Below are positions 50,865 to 58,590 of a DNA stretch of 64,000 bases, one piece after another. Numbering within the stretch: the stretch's first letter is position 1; the number at the start of each line of letters is the position of its first letter. The notes under the pieces were generated by a model, which searched no databases, was not told the DNA's origin, and worked only from the letters and a program-made list of their open reading frames with translations. The position numbers were made by a program, and so were the translations under genes. The DNA comes from Ignavibacteria bacterium (GTDB lineage: Bacteria; Bacteroidota; Ignavibacteria; Tepidaquicellales; Tepidaquicellaceae), in the NCBI GenBank assembly GCA_036262055.1, contig DATAJP010000002.1, positions 330,177 to 394,176 on the forward strand, given 5' to 3'.

Positions 50865-51350
50865 ATGAAAAACATAAAGTATTTGTTAATATTGTTTATT
50901 CTTGCGTTCACTTCACAGGTGTTTTCGCAGACGGTTTATAATTTCACAGACGGTTTAGCTCAGGCTAAATCCCAGAACAAAAAAGTCATTGTTGAAATTT
51001 ATATTCCCGACAATACCTGGGTTGATAAGATGAACGGTATTTATGCAGAGCCGGCAATATCAAGCATTCTTGCTTCAAGTTTTGTTTTTGTCCGACTTAA
51101 CGCATCGGGAACTGAAACTTATTCATACGGTGGAAAAAACATTTCTGCTGCTGACCTTGCAAGACAGTTCGAAGCAATGAGCTATCCTACGCACGTGTTT
51201 TTAAATCCTGACGGTTCTGTCATTACATTTTTGTATAATGGAGCTACTTCAAGGAATGTCCCGGGTTATATGGATGCAGGAGATTTTGAGCAGGTGCTGA
51301 TTTATTTCAGAGATGGGAAAACAAGTACTGACCTGTCTACGATTTTATAA
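50865..51350 (+). CDS. Thioredoxin-fold periplasmic protein lacking CxxC
   Basis: A 161-residue exported protein: signal peptide MKNIKYLLILFILAFTSQVF, then a thioredoxin-like domain (KSQNKKVIVEIYIPDNTWVD, AISSILASSFVFVRLNASGT, FEAMSYPTHVFLNPDGSVIT). The site that normally holds WCxxC reads NTWVDKM, so both redox cysteines are gone. The cis-proline block YPTHVFL is retained. It could be a thioredoxin-fold chaperone or binding protein rather than a disulfide reductase. It is convergent with coaD. Confidence 0.8.
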   Translation: MKNIKYLLILFILAFTSQVFSQTVYNFTDGLAQAKSQNKKVIVEIYIPDNTWVDKMNGIYAEPAISSILASSFVFVRLNASGTETYSYGGKNISAADLARQFEAMSYPTHVFLNPDGSVITFLYNGATSRNVPGYMDAGDFEQVLIYFRDGKTSTDLSTIL

Positions 51351-51355
51351 TTTTT

Positions 51356-51431
51356 GTCATTCTGAACGAAGTGAAGAATCCCACACAAAAGTGTGGGATT
51401 CTTCGTTCGCAAAGCTCATAAGAATGACACC
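51356..51431. repeat. Full-length repeat B palindrome
   Basis: Two face-to-face repeat B halves: GTCATTCTGAACGAAG then TGAAGAATCCCACAC, and GTGTGGGATTCTTCG onward to AAGAATGAC, around AAAA. The 76-bp hairpin sits between convergent genes 50865 and coaD and could end both transcripts. Confidence 0.85.
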
Positions 51432-51435
51432 AATA

Positions 51436-51921
51436 TCATCTCTTAAACTTCTCTTTTAATTTTTTCTGAACATATTTGGGAACGAAATCAGAAACATCTC
51501 CCCTGAATGACGAAAGCTCTCTAACAATTGATGAGTTCAGATAAGTATATTTTTCATTTGGCATCATAAATATCGTAGTAAGCTCGCTGTCAAGCTTATG
51601 ATTTATAAGCGACATCTGAAACTCATACTCAAAGTCAGATACCGCTCTCAATCCTCTTATCAGCACGGAAGCATTTTTTTTCTTTGCATAGTCAACCAGG
51701 AGTCCGTCAAAAATATCTACTTTCACGTTTCCGTAATTTTTGACACATTCTTCAATCATGTCCCTGCGTTCTTGTTTTGTGAATAGTTGTTTCTTGCCGG
51801 AATTAACCGCAATCGTTACAATTATTTTATCAAATAATTTCGATGCGCGTTTTATTATGTCAAGATGACCGTTTGTTATGGGGTCGAATGTTCCCGGATA
51901 TAACGCTGTTATTTTTTTCAT
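51436..51921 (-). CDS. coaD: Phosphopantetheine adenylyltransferase
   Basis: A 161-residue enzyme that transfers AMP from ATP to 4'-phosphopantetheine in CoA synthesis. The nucleotidyltransferase motif ALYPGTFDPITNGHLDIIKR (T/H signature) is complete, with RGLRAVSDFEYEFQMSLINH, PNEKYTYLNSSIVRELSSFR and the C-terminal VPKYVQKKLKEKF. Standard length. Its start overlaps the rsmD stop by 4 bp, so the two are co-transcribed, a common pairing in bacteria. Confidence 0.97.
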   Translation of the reverse strand: MKKITALYPGTFDPITNGHLDIIKRASKLFDKIIVTIAVNSGKKQLFTKQERRDMIEECVKNYGNVKVDIFDGLLVDYAKKKNASVLIRGLRAVSDFEYEFQMSLINHKLDSELTTIFMMPNEKYTYLNSSIVRELSSFRGDVSDFVPKYVQKKLKEKFKR

Positions 51922-52430
51922 CTGAAAAATGTAAAATGTGAAATGCCAATTTTCTTTTCAAGAAAAACTCTGTTGGAAAAATCTTTTTTGAAATTTATTT
52001 TATCGCTATGTTCAAGAACAAACATTGTCTCTGATTTCAGAACACGGGCAATGAGTTTATCATAATATTCAAATTCATATGGCGGGTCTGCAAAAACGAG
52101 CGCTGAATTTAACTCCGAATCTGTAAATTTCAGGACATCTCCTCTCACGATTTTTGAATTTTCTTCCAGTTTTAACATTTTAATATTTTCTTCAACTGTT
52201 TTTGTGTTAAAATCCACAAATGTGCAGAAGCCGGCTCCTCTTGAAAGGCATTCGATTCCAAAGCTTCCTGTTCCGCAAAATAAATCCATACCTTTTATGC
52301 CTTCAAAATCTATAAGATTATTTAAAACATTAAACAAGGTCTCACGGGCGCGGTCGGTTGTAGGTCTTACATTTTCCGTTTGAGGCGATTTAAGAATCCT
52401 GCTTTTATATTTTCCCGATATGACACGCAA
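51918..52430 (-). CDS. rsmD: 16S rRNA (guanine-966-N2)-methyltransferase
   Basis: A 170-residue SAM-dependent methyltransferase that modifies G966 of 16S rRNA. The hallmarks are present: MRVISGKYKSRILKSPQTEN then VRPTTDRARETLFNVL at the N-terminus, SAM motif GMDLFCGTGSFGIECLSRGA, and the catalytic FADPPYEFEYYDK. Normal length. Its coupling to coaD is typical of many genomes; the PilM-like gene lies 2 bp upstream of its start. Confidence 0.95.
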   Translation of the reverse strand: MRVISGKYKSRILKSPQTENVRPTTDRARETLFNVLNNLIDFEGIKGMDLFCGTGSFGIECLSRGAGFCTFVDFNTKTVEENIKMLKLEENSKIVRGDVLKFTDSELNSALVFADPPYEFEYYDKLIARVLKSETMFVLEHSDKINFKKDFSNRVFLEKKIGISHFTFFR

Positions 52431-52432
52431 AA

Positions 52433-53332
52433 TTAAATTAATGCTCCTGCAACGGATGCAAACTTATAACCGGAATTATTCAACACATCTTTATTGACAA
52501 AATTCTCTCCTGGTTTTAAAAAATTCAACGGGTTTATTATGCTTATTTCTTTATTGCCGTAAAATTTTTTTATTTCATTCAAAACGTATTCGGAATAATC
52601 TTCACCCGATATATAAATATTTTTTACCCTCTCAAATTCTTTTCTGCTGTTTAATCTTTTTATGTTATTCTCAAGCTCTATGTCGAAGTTGTTGTCTTTA
52701 AAATAAACGTAATCATAACAAAGCAAACTATTTCCGCTCATTATAAGGTAATCGATGCGGTTTTTATAACAGTTCATTATAAGTTTTGAATCCGCTCCGG
52801 GATTTGTTTTGAAAAGATTATTAAGGGCAAACAAATCAATGTCAATTTTTTCAATTGTCAGATTGCATCGCCGGAAAAGCTCATTTATAAAATTAATGCA
52901 GTTATTTCTAATGCTTATGGTAAGAATTCTATAATCTCCGAGAATATCCTGTGCTTCGCTTGAGGAAATAATTTTGTGATAATTTACAATAAAGTTTTTA
53001 TATATATCCGGATAAAAATTTGAAATGTCCCAGATGATATATGACTTAAGGGATTCAGCATCAAAAGTTTCTACCGGAACCGAGTTAATAAAAAATTGAT
53101 TTACATCAAGAATAAGCCGCGCATTAAGCGCAGGTATATTTTCACTTTTTAAGGCATTTGAAATTATTTCCGCAAGCTCATTTATTATTTCAAAATTGCT
53201 TCCATAAATTGAAACGTCCTCACTGAAGTCAACATTTGATTCTTCTTCTTTTAAAAAAATAATTTCATTTTTTGCATCAGTGCAAAGTATGCGGATTTTT
53301 TTTTGTGTCAGATTTATGGAGGTGTTTATCAA
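52433..53332 (-). CDS. Actin-fold PilM-like protein
   Basis: A 299-residue protein. Its order of strands and helices resembles PilM, the actin-like cytoplasmic component of type IV pilus machines: RLILDVNQFFINSVPVETFD, SLKSYIIWDISNFYPDIY, NLTIEKIDIDLFALNNLFK (the PilM IDIDLFAL..N signature) and INPLNFLKPGENF. The ATP-binding loops are weaker than in canonical PilM. PilN, PilO and PilQ are not here. It lies between rsmD and a ComEA-type gene, which suggests a competence/pilus connection, but the identity is not certain. Confidence 0.5.
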   Translation of the reverse strand: MINTSINLTQKKIRILCTDAKNEIIFLKEEESNVDFSEDVSIYGSNFEIINELAEIISNALKSENIPALNARLILDVNQFFINSVPVETFDAESLKSYIIWDISNFYPDIYKNFIVNYHKIISSSEAQDILGDYRILTISIRNNCINFINELFRRCNLTIEKIDIDLFALNNLFKTNPGADSKLIMNCYKNRIDYLIMSGNSLLCYDYVYFKDNNFDIELENNIKRLNSRKEFERVKNIYISGEDYSEYVLNEIKKFYGNKEISIINPLNFLKPGENFVNKDVLNNSGYKFASVAGALI

Positions 53333-53344
53333 TTTAGTATATTC

Positions 53345-53824
53345 TTAATCTTTTATCTTTATGAATTCTTTTATCTTATCAAATTTTGCTTTTTTTATTC
53401 CATCAACTTTCATTATGTCTTCTATTTTTCTAAAATTTCCTTTTTTATTCCTGTAAGCAACAATCTCGCCTGCCATTGCTTCACCAATTCCGGGAAGTTT
53501 TATAAAATCATTTATTGTAGCAGTATTAATATTAACGGATAAAAATTCCTTATACTCATTCTGTTTTTTGTTAAGAAGTGAATCTATAACATTGTTTAAG
53601 CTGTCCGAAATCGTTGTGTCGCCGCTTAAAAGCTTACTATACGTTTCCGATGCTTTGCGATATTTCTCATCGAATTCGGAAAAATCATAAGGAGGAAGCT
53701 CGGGTTTGCTGATAACTTCCACGTACAGCTTAATGCTAAATCCTACGGTAAGAACAATAATTAAAAATAGAATTACACGTTTTTCATTTTTTGTAAAGCC
53801 AATGTATTTCTGCCAGTCTTTCAC
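53345..53824 (-). CDS. ComEA-like helix-hairpin-helix DNA-binding protein
   Basis: A 159-residue protein with one membrane helix near the N-terminus (NEKRVILFLIIVLTVGFSIK) and a C-terminal double helix-hairpin-helix domain (INTATINDFIKLPGIGEAMA then GEIVAYRNKKGNFRKIEDIM and VDGIKKAKFDKI). This is the ComEA layout, a receptor that binds incoming DNA in natural transformation. Its downstream neighbour is the PilM-like gene 12 bp away. ComEC is not in the window. Confidence 0.85.
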   Translation of the reverse strand: MKDWQKYIGFTKNEKRVILFLIIVLTVGFSIKLYVEVISKPELPPYDFSEFDEKYRKASETYSKLLSGDTTISDSLNNVIDSLLNKKQNEYKEFLSVNINTATINDFIKLPGIGEAMAGEIVAYRNKKGNFRKIEDIMKVDGIKKAKFDKIKEFIKIKD

Positions 53825-53905
53825 TTCAGATGTTTTTCATCGTTCACAATAATTTAAAGATTTTATAACGAATATTCGGGATAAAAAAGAAGATATGCTG
53901 AAATA

Positions 53906-53932
53906 AAAAAGGGCTGTCTTGCAGCCCTTTTT
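53906..53932 (-). terminator. Intrinsic terminator after lipoprotein gene
   Basis: AAAAAGGGCTG TCTTG CAGCCCTTTTT, an 11-bp perfect stem flanked by A/T runs on both sides. On the minus strand it follows the stop of the 53956 gene by about 24 bp. Confidence 0.9.
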
Positions 53933-53955
53933 AAATGAAATATTTTTTGAAAACA

Positions 53956-54639
53956 TTACTGTTCAATACCCGTAACGGTTCTTTCTCTCAGGAATTGATT
54001 TTCACCCTTTGTGTTAATTTTAACATTAACGGTAAGCTTTACTTCTCCGCCGACGGTTTCCATTTTTTCAAGATGAATTAATCCCCATACTTTATTTGGA
54101 GTTACACCATTTTCATATTTTCCTTTCAAATAAAATGAAAGAACCATTCTGTTTGAAAGAGGTGGATTAAGATATTGCGGGTTGGAATATTGAGCCGTTG
54201 ATGTAATATTAAAAAATTCCGTGGTTGGTTGAACGGTTGTGGAACCAATGTTTTTAATCCGTGATATTGTATCAAAACGCTCTTTTGATAAATCATCATA
54301 CTCTCTTAGCATTTTAAAAAGAGTTTCAGAGCCTGCCGGCAAATCGAGAAGAGATAAACTGCCATCTCTTAAAAACCAATCTTGATTTGTTCCATCAAGA
54401 TCTTTGAGTAAAATATCTTTTTGAGTACTTTCTGAAGTAACAATTGTACCGGTAAATAAATTAATACCCGACATTGATGTTGGACTCATATAACCCGTTA
54501 TAACTCTTCCCGAATAAACATGTACATTTGTATCTGTTATTATCGTTGGACCGGTGGGATTATCTTCGCAGCCGCTTCCTGTTGAAGCAATGTAAACCAT
54601 AATGCTTGCTACAATAAGAAATAGAATATTTCTTTTCAT
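53956..54639 (-). CDS. Lipoprotein of unknown function
   Basis: A 227-residue exported lipoprotein: MKRNILFLIVASIMVYIAST then GSGC, with the lipidated cysteine at 24. The mature protein starts with a Pro/Thr-rich linker (EDNPTGPTIITDTN) and continues in beta-rich sequence (SGRVITGYMSPTSMSGINLF .. MVLSFYLKGKYENGVTPNKV .. GLIHLEKM). I recognise no family. No neighbour suggests a role; it has its own terminator at 53906-53932. Confidence 0.6.
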   Translation of the reverse strand: MKRNILFLIVASIMVYIASTGSGCEDNPTGPTIITDTNVHVYSGRVITGYMSPTSMSGINLFTGTIVTSESTQKDILLKDLDGTNQDWFLRDGSLSLLDLPAGSETLFKMLREYDDLSKERFDTISRIKNIGSTTVQPTTEFFNITSTAQYSNPQYLNPPLSNRMVLSFYLKGKYENGVTPNKVWGLIHLEKMETVGGEVKLTVNVKINTKGENQFLRERTVTGIEQ

Positions 54640-54669
54640 AGTTTTTCTCCTTTGATTTTAATTAGTTAT

Positions 54670-55473
54670 TTATTTTTTAAATTCAGGGAAGAATATTCTT
54701 TCCATAACTTCCGTTTTCCCCGTATCTTTATTTATTTTATAAAACATACCTGCAAACTTAACATCATTTGTCGCAACCTCATGGCGGTGGGGAGTGCTGA
54801 AGATAAATCTTTTTATGGCGGATTCTTTATTCGTGCCAATTACGGAATCATAAGGTCCCGTCATGCCGGAATCTGTAATATATGCAGTTCCGTTTTCGGA
54901 AATCCTCTCATCGGCTGTCTGCACATGAGTATGTGTACCGACTATTGCAGATGCTCTGCCGTCCGCATAATAATAAAATGCGAGTTTTTCTGCCGATGCT
55001 TCCGCATGGAAATCAACAAAAATTATCTTTGTTTCTTTGCTGACTGCTTTATACACTTCATCGAATCCTCTGAAGGGACAATCGATATATTTCAAATAAA
55101 CACGTCCCATCAGGCTGACAACGCCTATTTTGCACTTTTCATCTTTAACGCTATAAACTCCGTAGCCGTTCCCGTAAACCCCCTTCGGATAGTTAAAAGG
55201 ACGCAGTACATTTGTTGCATTTTTGATGAAATTATGCGCCTGAATCTTGTCAAAAGTGTGATTTCCACCCGTTAAAACATCAATTCCAAGCTCAAGAAGT
55301 TTTTTTGCGTCACGCTCGAGTATGCCGTTGCCTTCATTTATATTCTCCCCGTTTGCAATCGTAAAATCGATTTCATATTTCTTTTTAAGCTCAGGTAAAA
55401 CTTCTTTTGTGAATTTATATCCCGGCTCACCGACAATGTCCCCTATAAAAAGAACGTTAATGTAATCTTTCAA
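54670..55473 (-). CDS. ymdB: YmdB-family metallophosphoesterase
   Basis: A 267-residue enzyme of the TIGR00282/YmdB type, a 2',3'-cyclic-nucleotide phosphodiesterase involved in RNA turnover in some bacteria. Motifs: VLFIGDIVGEPG, ANGENINEGNGI, GGNHTFD, DFHAEASAEK, VGTHTHVQTADERI and TDSGMTGPYDSVIG with the dinuclear metal ligands. The start is TTG at 55473 (LKDYINVLFIGD); an upstream TTG at 55503, overlapping the YkvA stop as TTGA, is an alternative. A longer ATG start at 55539 would lie inside the YkvA gene and is rejected. Confidence 0.9.
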   Translation of the reverse strand: MKDYINVLFIGDIVGEPGYKFTKEVLPELKKKYEIDFTIANGENINEGNGILERDAKKLLELGIDVLTGGNHTFDKIQAHNFIKNATNVLRPFNYPKGVYGNGYGVYSVKDEKCKIGVVSLMGRVYLKYIDCPFRGFDEVYKAVSKETKIIFVDFHAEASAEKLAFYYYADGRASAIVGTHTHVQTADERISENGTAYITDSGMTGPYDSVIGTNKESAIKRFIFSTPHRHEVATNDVKFAGMFYKINKDTGKTEVMERIFFPEFKK

Positions 55474-55499
55474 AATTTCTCTGTTCGTTTTTAATTTTT

Positions 55500-55907
55500 T
55501 CAAAAATAATTCGCCGGGTCGAGACCTTTCCAGTGACAATAATTTTTTAAATCGGTTTGTATCGATTTAAATATTGCTGCGAACGCAACAGCGTCATCGG
55601 TATAACCGAATATCGGAAGTATATCGGGAATGATATCAAGCGGATTAATAAAATAAAGCAATGCAGCCGTAATTAACCCAACCGTTCTCCACGGCACCTG
55701 CGTATATCTTTTTGCTTTAAAATCTTTCATCATCTGCATCCCGAGCTTTACCTGGTCAAACAATTTAAATAATTTTTCTCTCTTAACTTTATCTTCTTTT
55801 GCATCAATTACTTTTTCGCTCGATAAAACTTTATCAACCTCCGCCGGAGTAATGTGCTCTGCTTTTTCTTCTATGCCTGAAATTATTTTTGTGTCTTTGT
55901 CTTCCAT
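55500..55907 (-). CDS. YkvA-family (DUF1232) membrane protein
   Basis: A 135-residue small membrane protein. The family core is WRTVGLITAALLYFINPLDI then IPDILPIFGYTDDAVAFAA, with two short helices and the conserved P-DIIPD turn. An N-terminal 60-residue hydrophilic extension (DKDTKIISGIEEKAEHITPA..) precedes it. The function is unknown. It overlaps the ymdB alternative start and lies 4 bp after the peptidase gene stop, so the M19, YkvA and YmdB genes form one operon. Confidence 0.85.
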   Translation of the reverse strand: MEDKDTKIISGIEEKAEHITPAEVDKVLSSEKVIDAKEDKVKREKLFKLFDQVKLGMQMMKDFKAKRYTQVPWRTVGLITAALLYFINPLDIIPDILPIFGYTDDAVAFAAIFKSIQTDLKNYCHWKGLDPANYF

Positions 55908-55911
55908 AATT

Positions 55912-57204
55912 TTATCCGCAAACTTGTTTAAATACTCTTAAAAAATTTAATCCTAAAATTTTCTTCACGTCTTCCTCTGTATATCCCTTTTCAAGAAGCT
56001 TTTTTGTAAGCAAAGGATAACAGCTTGCATCATAAAGCTCAACAGGCGGAGTTATTCCGCCGTCAAAATCCGAACCGATTCCGATATAATCTATTCCTAC
56101 AAGATTTTTTATATAGTCTATGTGCTCGATAACCTTATCAATGGTTGTGCCGCTTTCAAGATTTTTTTCTTTCAAAAACTTTTCACGTTCTTCATTATAC
56201 TTTATTAAGTCATCACCATATTTCTCATTAAGTTCATCAAGTTCAGCGCTGTATAAGTTATATGCATTAGAAGTCCGGTTTCTTTTGGCATGCTTATCAA
56301 GAAACTCATCGTAAAAATTCACGTTTATCACTCCTCCTCTTTGCGCAATAGCTCTTATTTGTTCATCGGTAAGATTTCTGAAATGTGGATTTATTGAATA
56401 TGAATTCGAATGTGATGCAATCACCGGATTTTTGCTGATTTCAATAACATCCCAAAAACTTGCTTCTCCAAGGTGTGAAACATCAATCAGCATTCCAACG
56501 TCATCCATGCGCTTAATAACTTCAGTGCCGAAGTTCGTTAGACCTCCGTTTTTACCGCGCTCTCTTTCGTCACGCGCAGAAGATGCAATTAGGTTTGAGT
56601 TATTCCATGTCAATCCGATGTATCGAACACCCAAATCCCAGTACATATTTACATTATCAACTGAACTTCCGACAGCCGTGCCTCCTTCGATTCCTAATAA
56701 TGCGCAAAGCTTGCCTGTATTAACAATACGAAGTATGTCATCATAAGTTTTTCCAATCTCGATTTTATCAGGATTGTTTCTTTCAATGTTATATAACCTT
56801 TCAATTTGCCCCTTTGTAAAACCAACCGAACGTTTCACTTCCTTCATAGGAATCCAGACTGCAAAAATCTGAACGTCAACACCGCCTTCCTTAAATCTGA
56901 AATAATCTGACTGAGTAAATGAATTTCTGTTTTCAAAAACCGCTCCCTTGTCATATACCTGCCATAAAAAATCATTATGTGAATCAATAAGTATGTTATC
57001 GAAATGAAGTTTTAAGTAATCTTCTTCTGAATAAGGGTTGTTTTGAACGGGCATTTCGGGTTTTATGTTTGTGCTTATGATATTTTCTTTTACAGAATTG
57101 TTTTTAAAGAGATTGCTCAATAAAAATGCAGCAAGAACCATTGTGAGGAAAATAGCTCCGTATATATAATATTTAATATTCAATTTAATATTCATAGTCT
57201 TCAT
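55912..57204 (-). CDS. M19 membrane dipeptidase
   Basis: A 430-residue renal-dipeptidase family enzyme with an N-terminal membrane anchor (YYIYGAIFLTMVLAAFLLSN). The metal site residues appear in LIDSHNDFLWQVYDKG, ALLGIEGGTAVGSS with the bridging Glu, DVSHLGEASFWDVIE, VIASHSNSYSINPHFRNLTD and GIGSDFDGGITP. It hydrolyses dipeptides, including D-amino-acid ones, outside the cytoplasm. Its start overlaps the DUF2007 gene end by 20 bp, so it is in that operon. Confidence 0.93.
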   Translation of the reverse strand: MKTMNIKLNIKYYIYGAIFLTMVLAAFLLSNLFKNNSVKENIISTNIKPEMPVQNNPYSEEDYLKLHFDNILIDSHNDFLWQVYDKGAVFENRNSFTQSDYFRFKEGGVDVQIFAVWIPMKEVKRSVGFTKGQIERLYNIERNNPDKIEIGKTYDDILRIVNTGKLCALLGIEGGTAVGSSVDNVNMYWDLGVRYIGLTWNNSNLIASSARDERERGKNGGLTNFGTEVIKRMDDVGMLIDVSHLGEASFWDVIEISKNPVIASHSNSYSINPHFRNLTDEQIRAIAQRGGVINVNFYDEFLDKHAKRNRTSNAYNLYSAELDELNEKYGDDLIKYNEEREKFLKEKNLESGTTIDKVIEHIDYIKNLVGIDYIGIGSDFDGGITPPVELYDASCYPLLTKKLLEKGYTEEDVKKILGLNFLRVFKQVCG

Positions 57205-57463
57205 CGAGAAGCTGTGAATTATCCGTGTTAATAAGCACCTTTGCTATTTCATAAAACTTCGGTAAAACAAAAAACTTTATCGGCTGTTTCAATGCCATTC
57301 TTCCGAGCTCGCTGTTCACGCCTTCCATTGTAAGAAAATACGGACTCGCTCCTGTAATTTTAAAATCAATGCTTTCACTTTCAAGCTTTGCCTTTATAAT
57401 CATTGCCTCATTATAATTATATGTTTCATAAACAAGAACCAGTTCTTCCATATTAAACGGCAT
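57185..57463 (-). CDS. DUF2007 family protein
   Basis: A 92-residue protein with the DUF2007 pattern: ELVLVYETYNYNEAMIIKAK, LESESIDFKITGASPYFL and the terminal QPIKFFVLPKFYEIAKVLI. Family members are small ferredoxin-like-fold proteins of unknown function. The ATG at 57463 overlaps the purK stop as TAATG and so is translationally coupled. The end overlaps the dipeptidase start by 20 bp. Confidence 0.8.
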   Translation of the reverse strand: MPFNMEELVLVYETYNYNEAMIIKAKLESESIDFKITGASPYFLTMEGVNSELGRMALKQPIKFFVLPKFYEIAKVLINTDNSQLLDEDYEY

Positions 57464-58590
57464 TAAACATTAATTATCCTTCTGCATTCATTAGCAATTT
57501 TTTCAGCTTCGCTTAAGCTATCATGCAGCACGGTTATGTGCCCCATCTTTCTTCCGGGAAGAGATTTTTTTTTTCTGTAGTTGTGAACATATGTTTTTTC
57601 ATGTTTTAAAATTCCGCTCAGGTCTTCCATATCCGGCTCGCCTTCTTTTTCACCGAGAATGTTTATCATAACTGCCGAGCCTGCTGTCATATCCGTATTG
57701 CCAAGAGGCAAATCGAGTATTGCTCTTATGTGATTTTCAAACTGCGAAGTATAACATCCCTCGATTGTATAATGCCCCGAGTTATGCACTCTTGGCGCAA
57801 GCTCATTTACAAGAATTTCATTATCCGTGGTTAAAAACATTTCTATTCCAATAACCCCTGTATAATTTAACTGCTCCAGAATCTTCTCTGTTATTTCATT
57901 TACTTCATTAACAATTTTTTCATCAAACAAATTCTTTGAAGCCCGCACTATGTGGCAAATATGGTTTTTTTGAATGGTTTCAACTACGGGAAATATTTCA
58001 ATTTCGCCTTTATGATTACGAGCTGCCTGAACTGCAATTTCTTTATCGAAATTAATAAATTTCTCACACATTAATTCACCGCGGGCTTTAAGAGTGGTAA
58101 TTCCCTTTTCAATATCACTTTCAGAATCAATCTTATAATTTCCCTTACCGTCATAACCCATCGTGCGCGATTTCAAAATAACAGGATAGCTGTGCTCTTT
58201 TGCAAATTTTACAATATCCTCTTTATTTTCAACATTAACAAAATCTGCAACCGGGATTCCCGCTTTGAGCAATGTATCTTTTTGGAAAAGTTTATCCTGG
58301 ATTAATTTAATTATTTTTGAACATGGATAAACTTTTTTATTCAGCTTTTCGAGAGCTTCGATTTTTTTGTAGTCTATGAATTCATTTTCGAGCGTAATAA
58401 CATCGCAGTCTTTTGAAAACTCGATAAGGTCGGCCTCATTGTTAAAATCACCTTTCTGAAAATAGCGCGTAACTATCCCTGCAGGAGAATCCTCCTCATT
58501 GGCAAGAATCTTAAAATCAAATCCGAACTTATATGAGGACTCAATTAACATTCTTGCAAGTTGTCCGCCGCCAAGTATTCCTATTTTCAT
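57463..58590 (-). CDS. purK: 5-(carboxyamino)imidazole ribonucleotide synthase
   Basis: A 375-residue ATP-grasp enzyme that makes N5-CAIR from AIR, ATP and bicarbonate in purine synthesis. Motifs: MKIGILGGGQLARMLIESSY, DVITLENEFIDYKKIEAL (the LENEFI PurK mark), VILKSRTMGYDGKGNYKI with the ATP-grasp lysine, GVIGIEMFLTTDNEILVNEL and APRVHNSGHYTIEGC. Normal length. PurE, its usual partner, is not in the window. The start overlaps the S41 protease stop by 1 bp. Confidence 0.95.
   Translation of the reverse strand: MKIGILGGGQLARMLIESSYKFGFDFKILANEEDSPAGIVTRYFQKGDFNNEADLIEFSKDCDVITLENEFIDYKKIEALEKLNKKVYPCSKIIKLIQDKLFQKDTLLKAGIPVADFVNVENKEDIVKFAKEHSYPVILKSRTMGYDGKGNYKIDSESDIEKGITTLKARGELMCEKFINFDKEIAVQAARNHKGEIEIFPVVETIQKNHICHIVRASKNLFDEKIVNEVNEITEKILEQLNYTGVIGIEMFLTTDNEILVNELAPRVHNSGHYTIEGCYTSQFENHIRAILDLPLGNTDMTAGSAVMINILGEKEGEPDMEDLSGILKHEKTYVHNYRKKKSLPGRKMGHITVLHDSLSEAEKIANECRRIINV

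Noticed and set aside
54652-55275. Plus-strand 207-codon frame
   Set aside because: Antisense to the well-supported YmdB gene; no recognisable motif.
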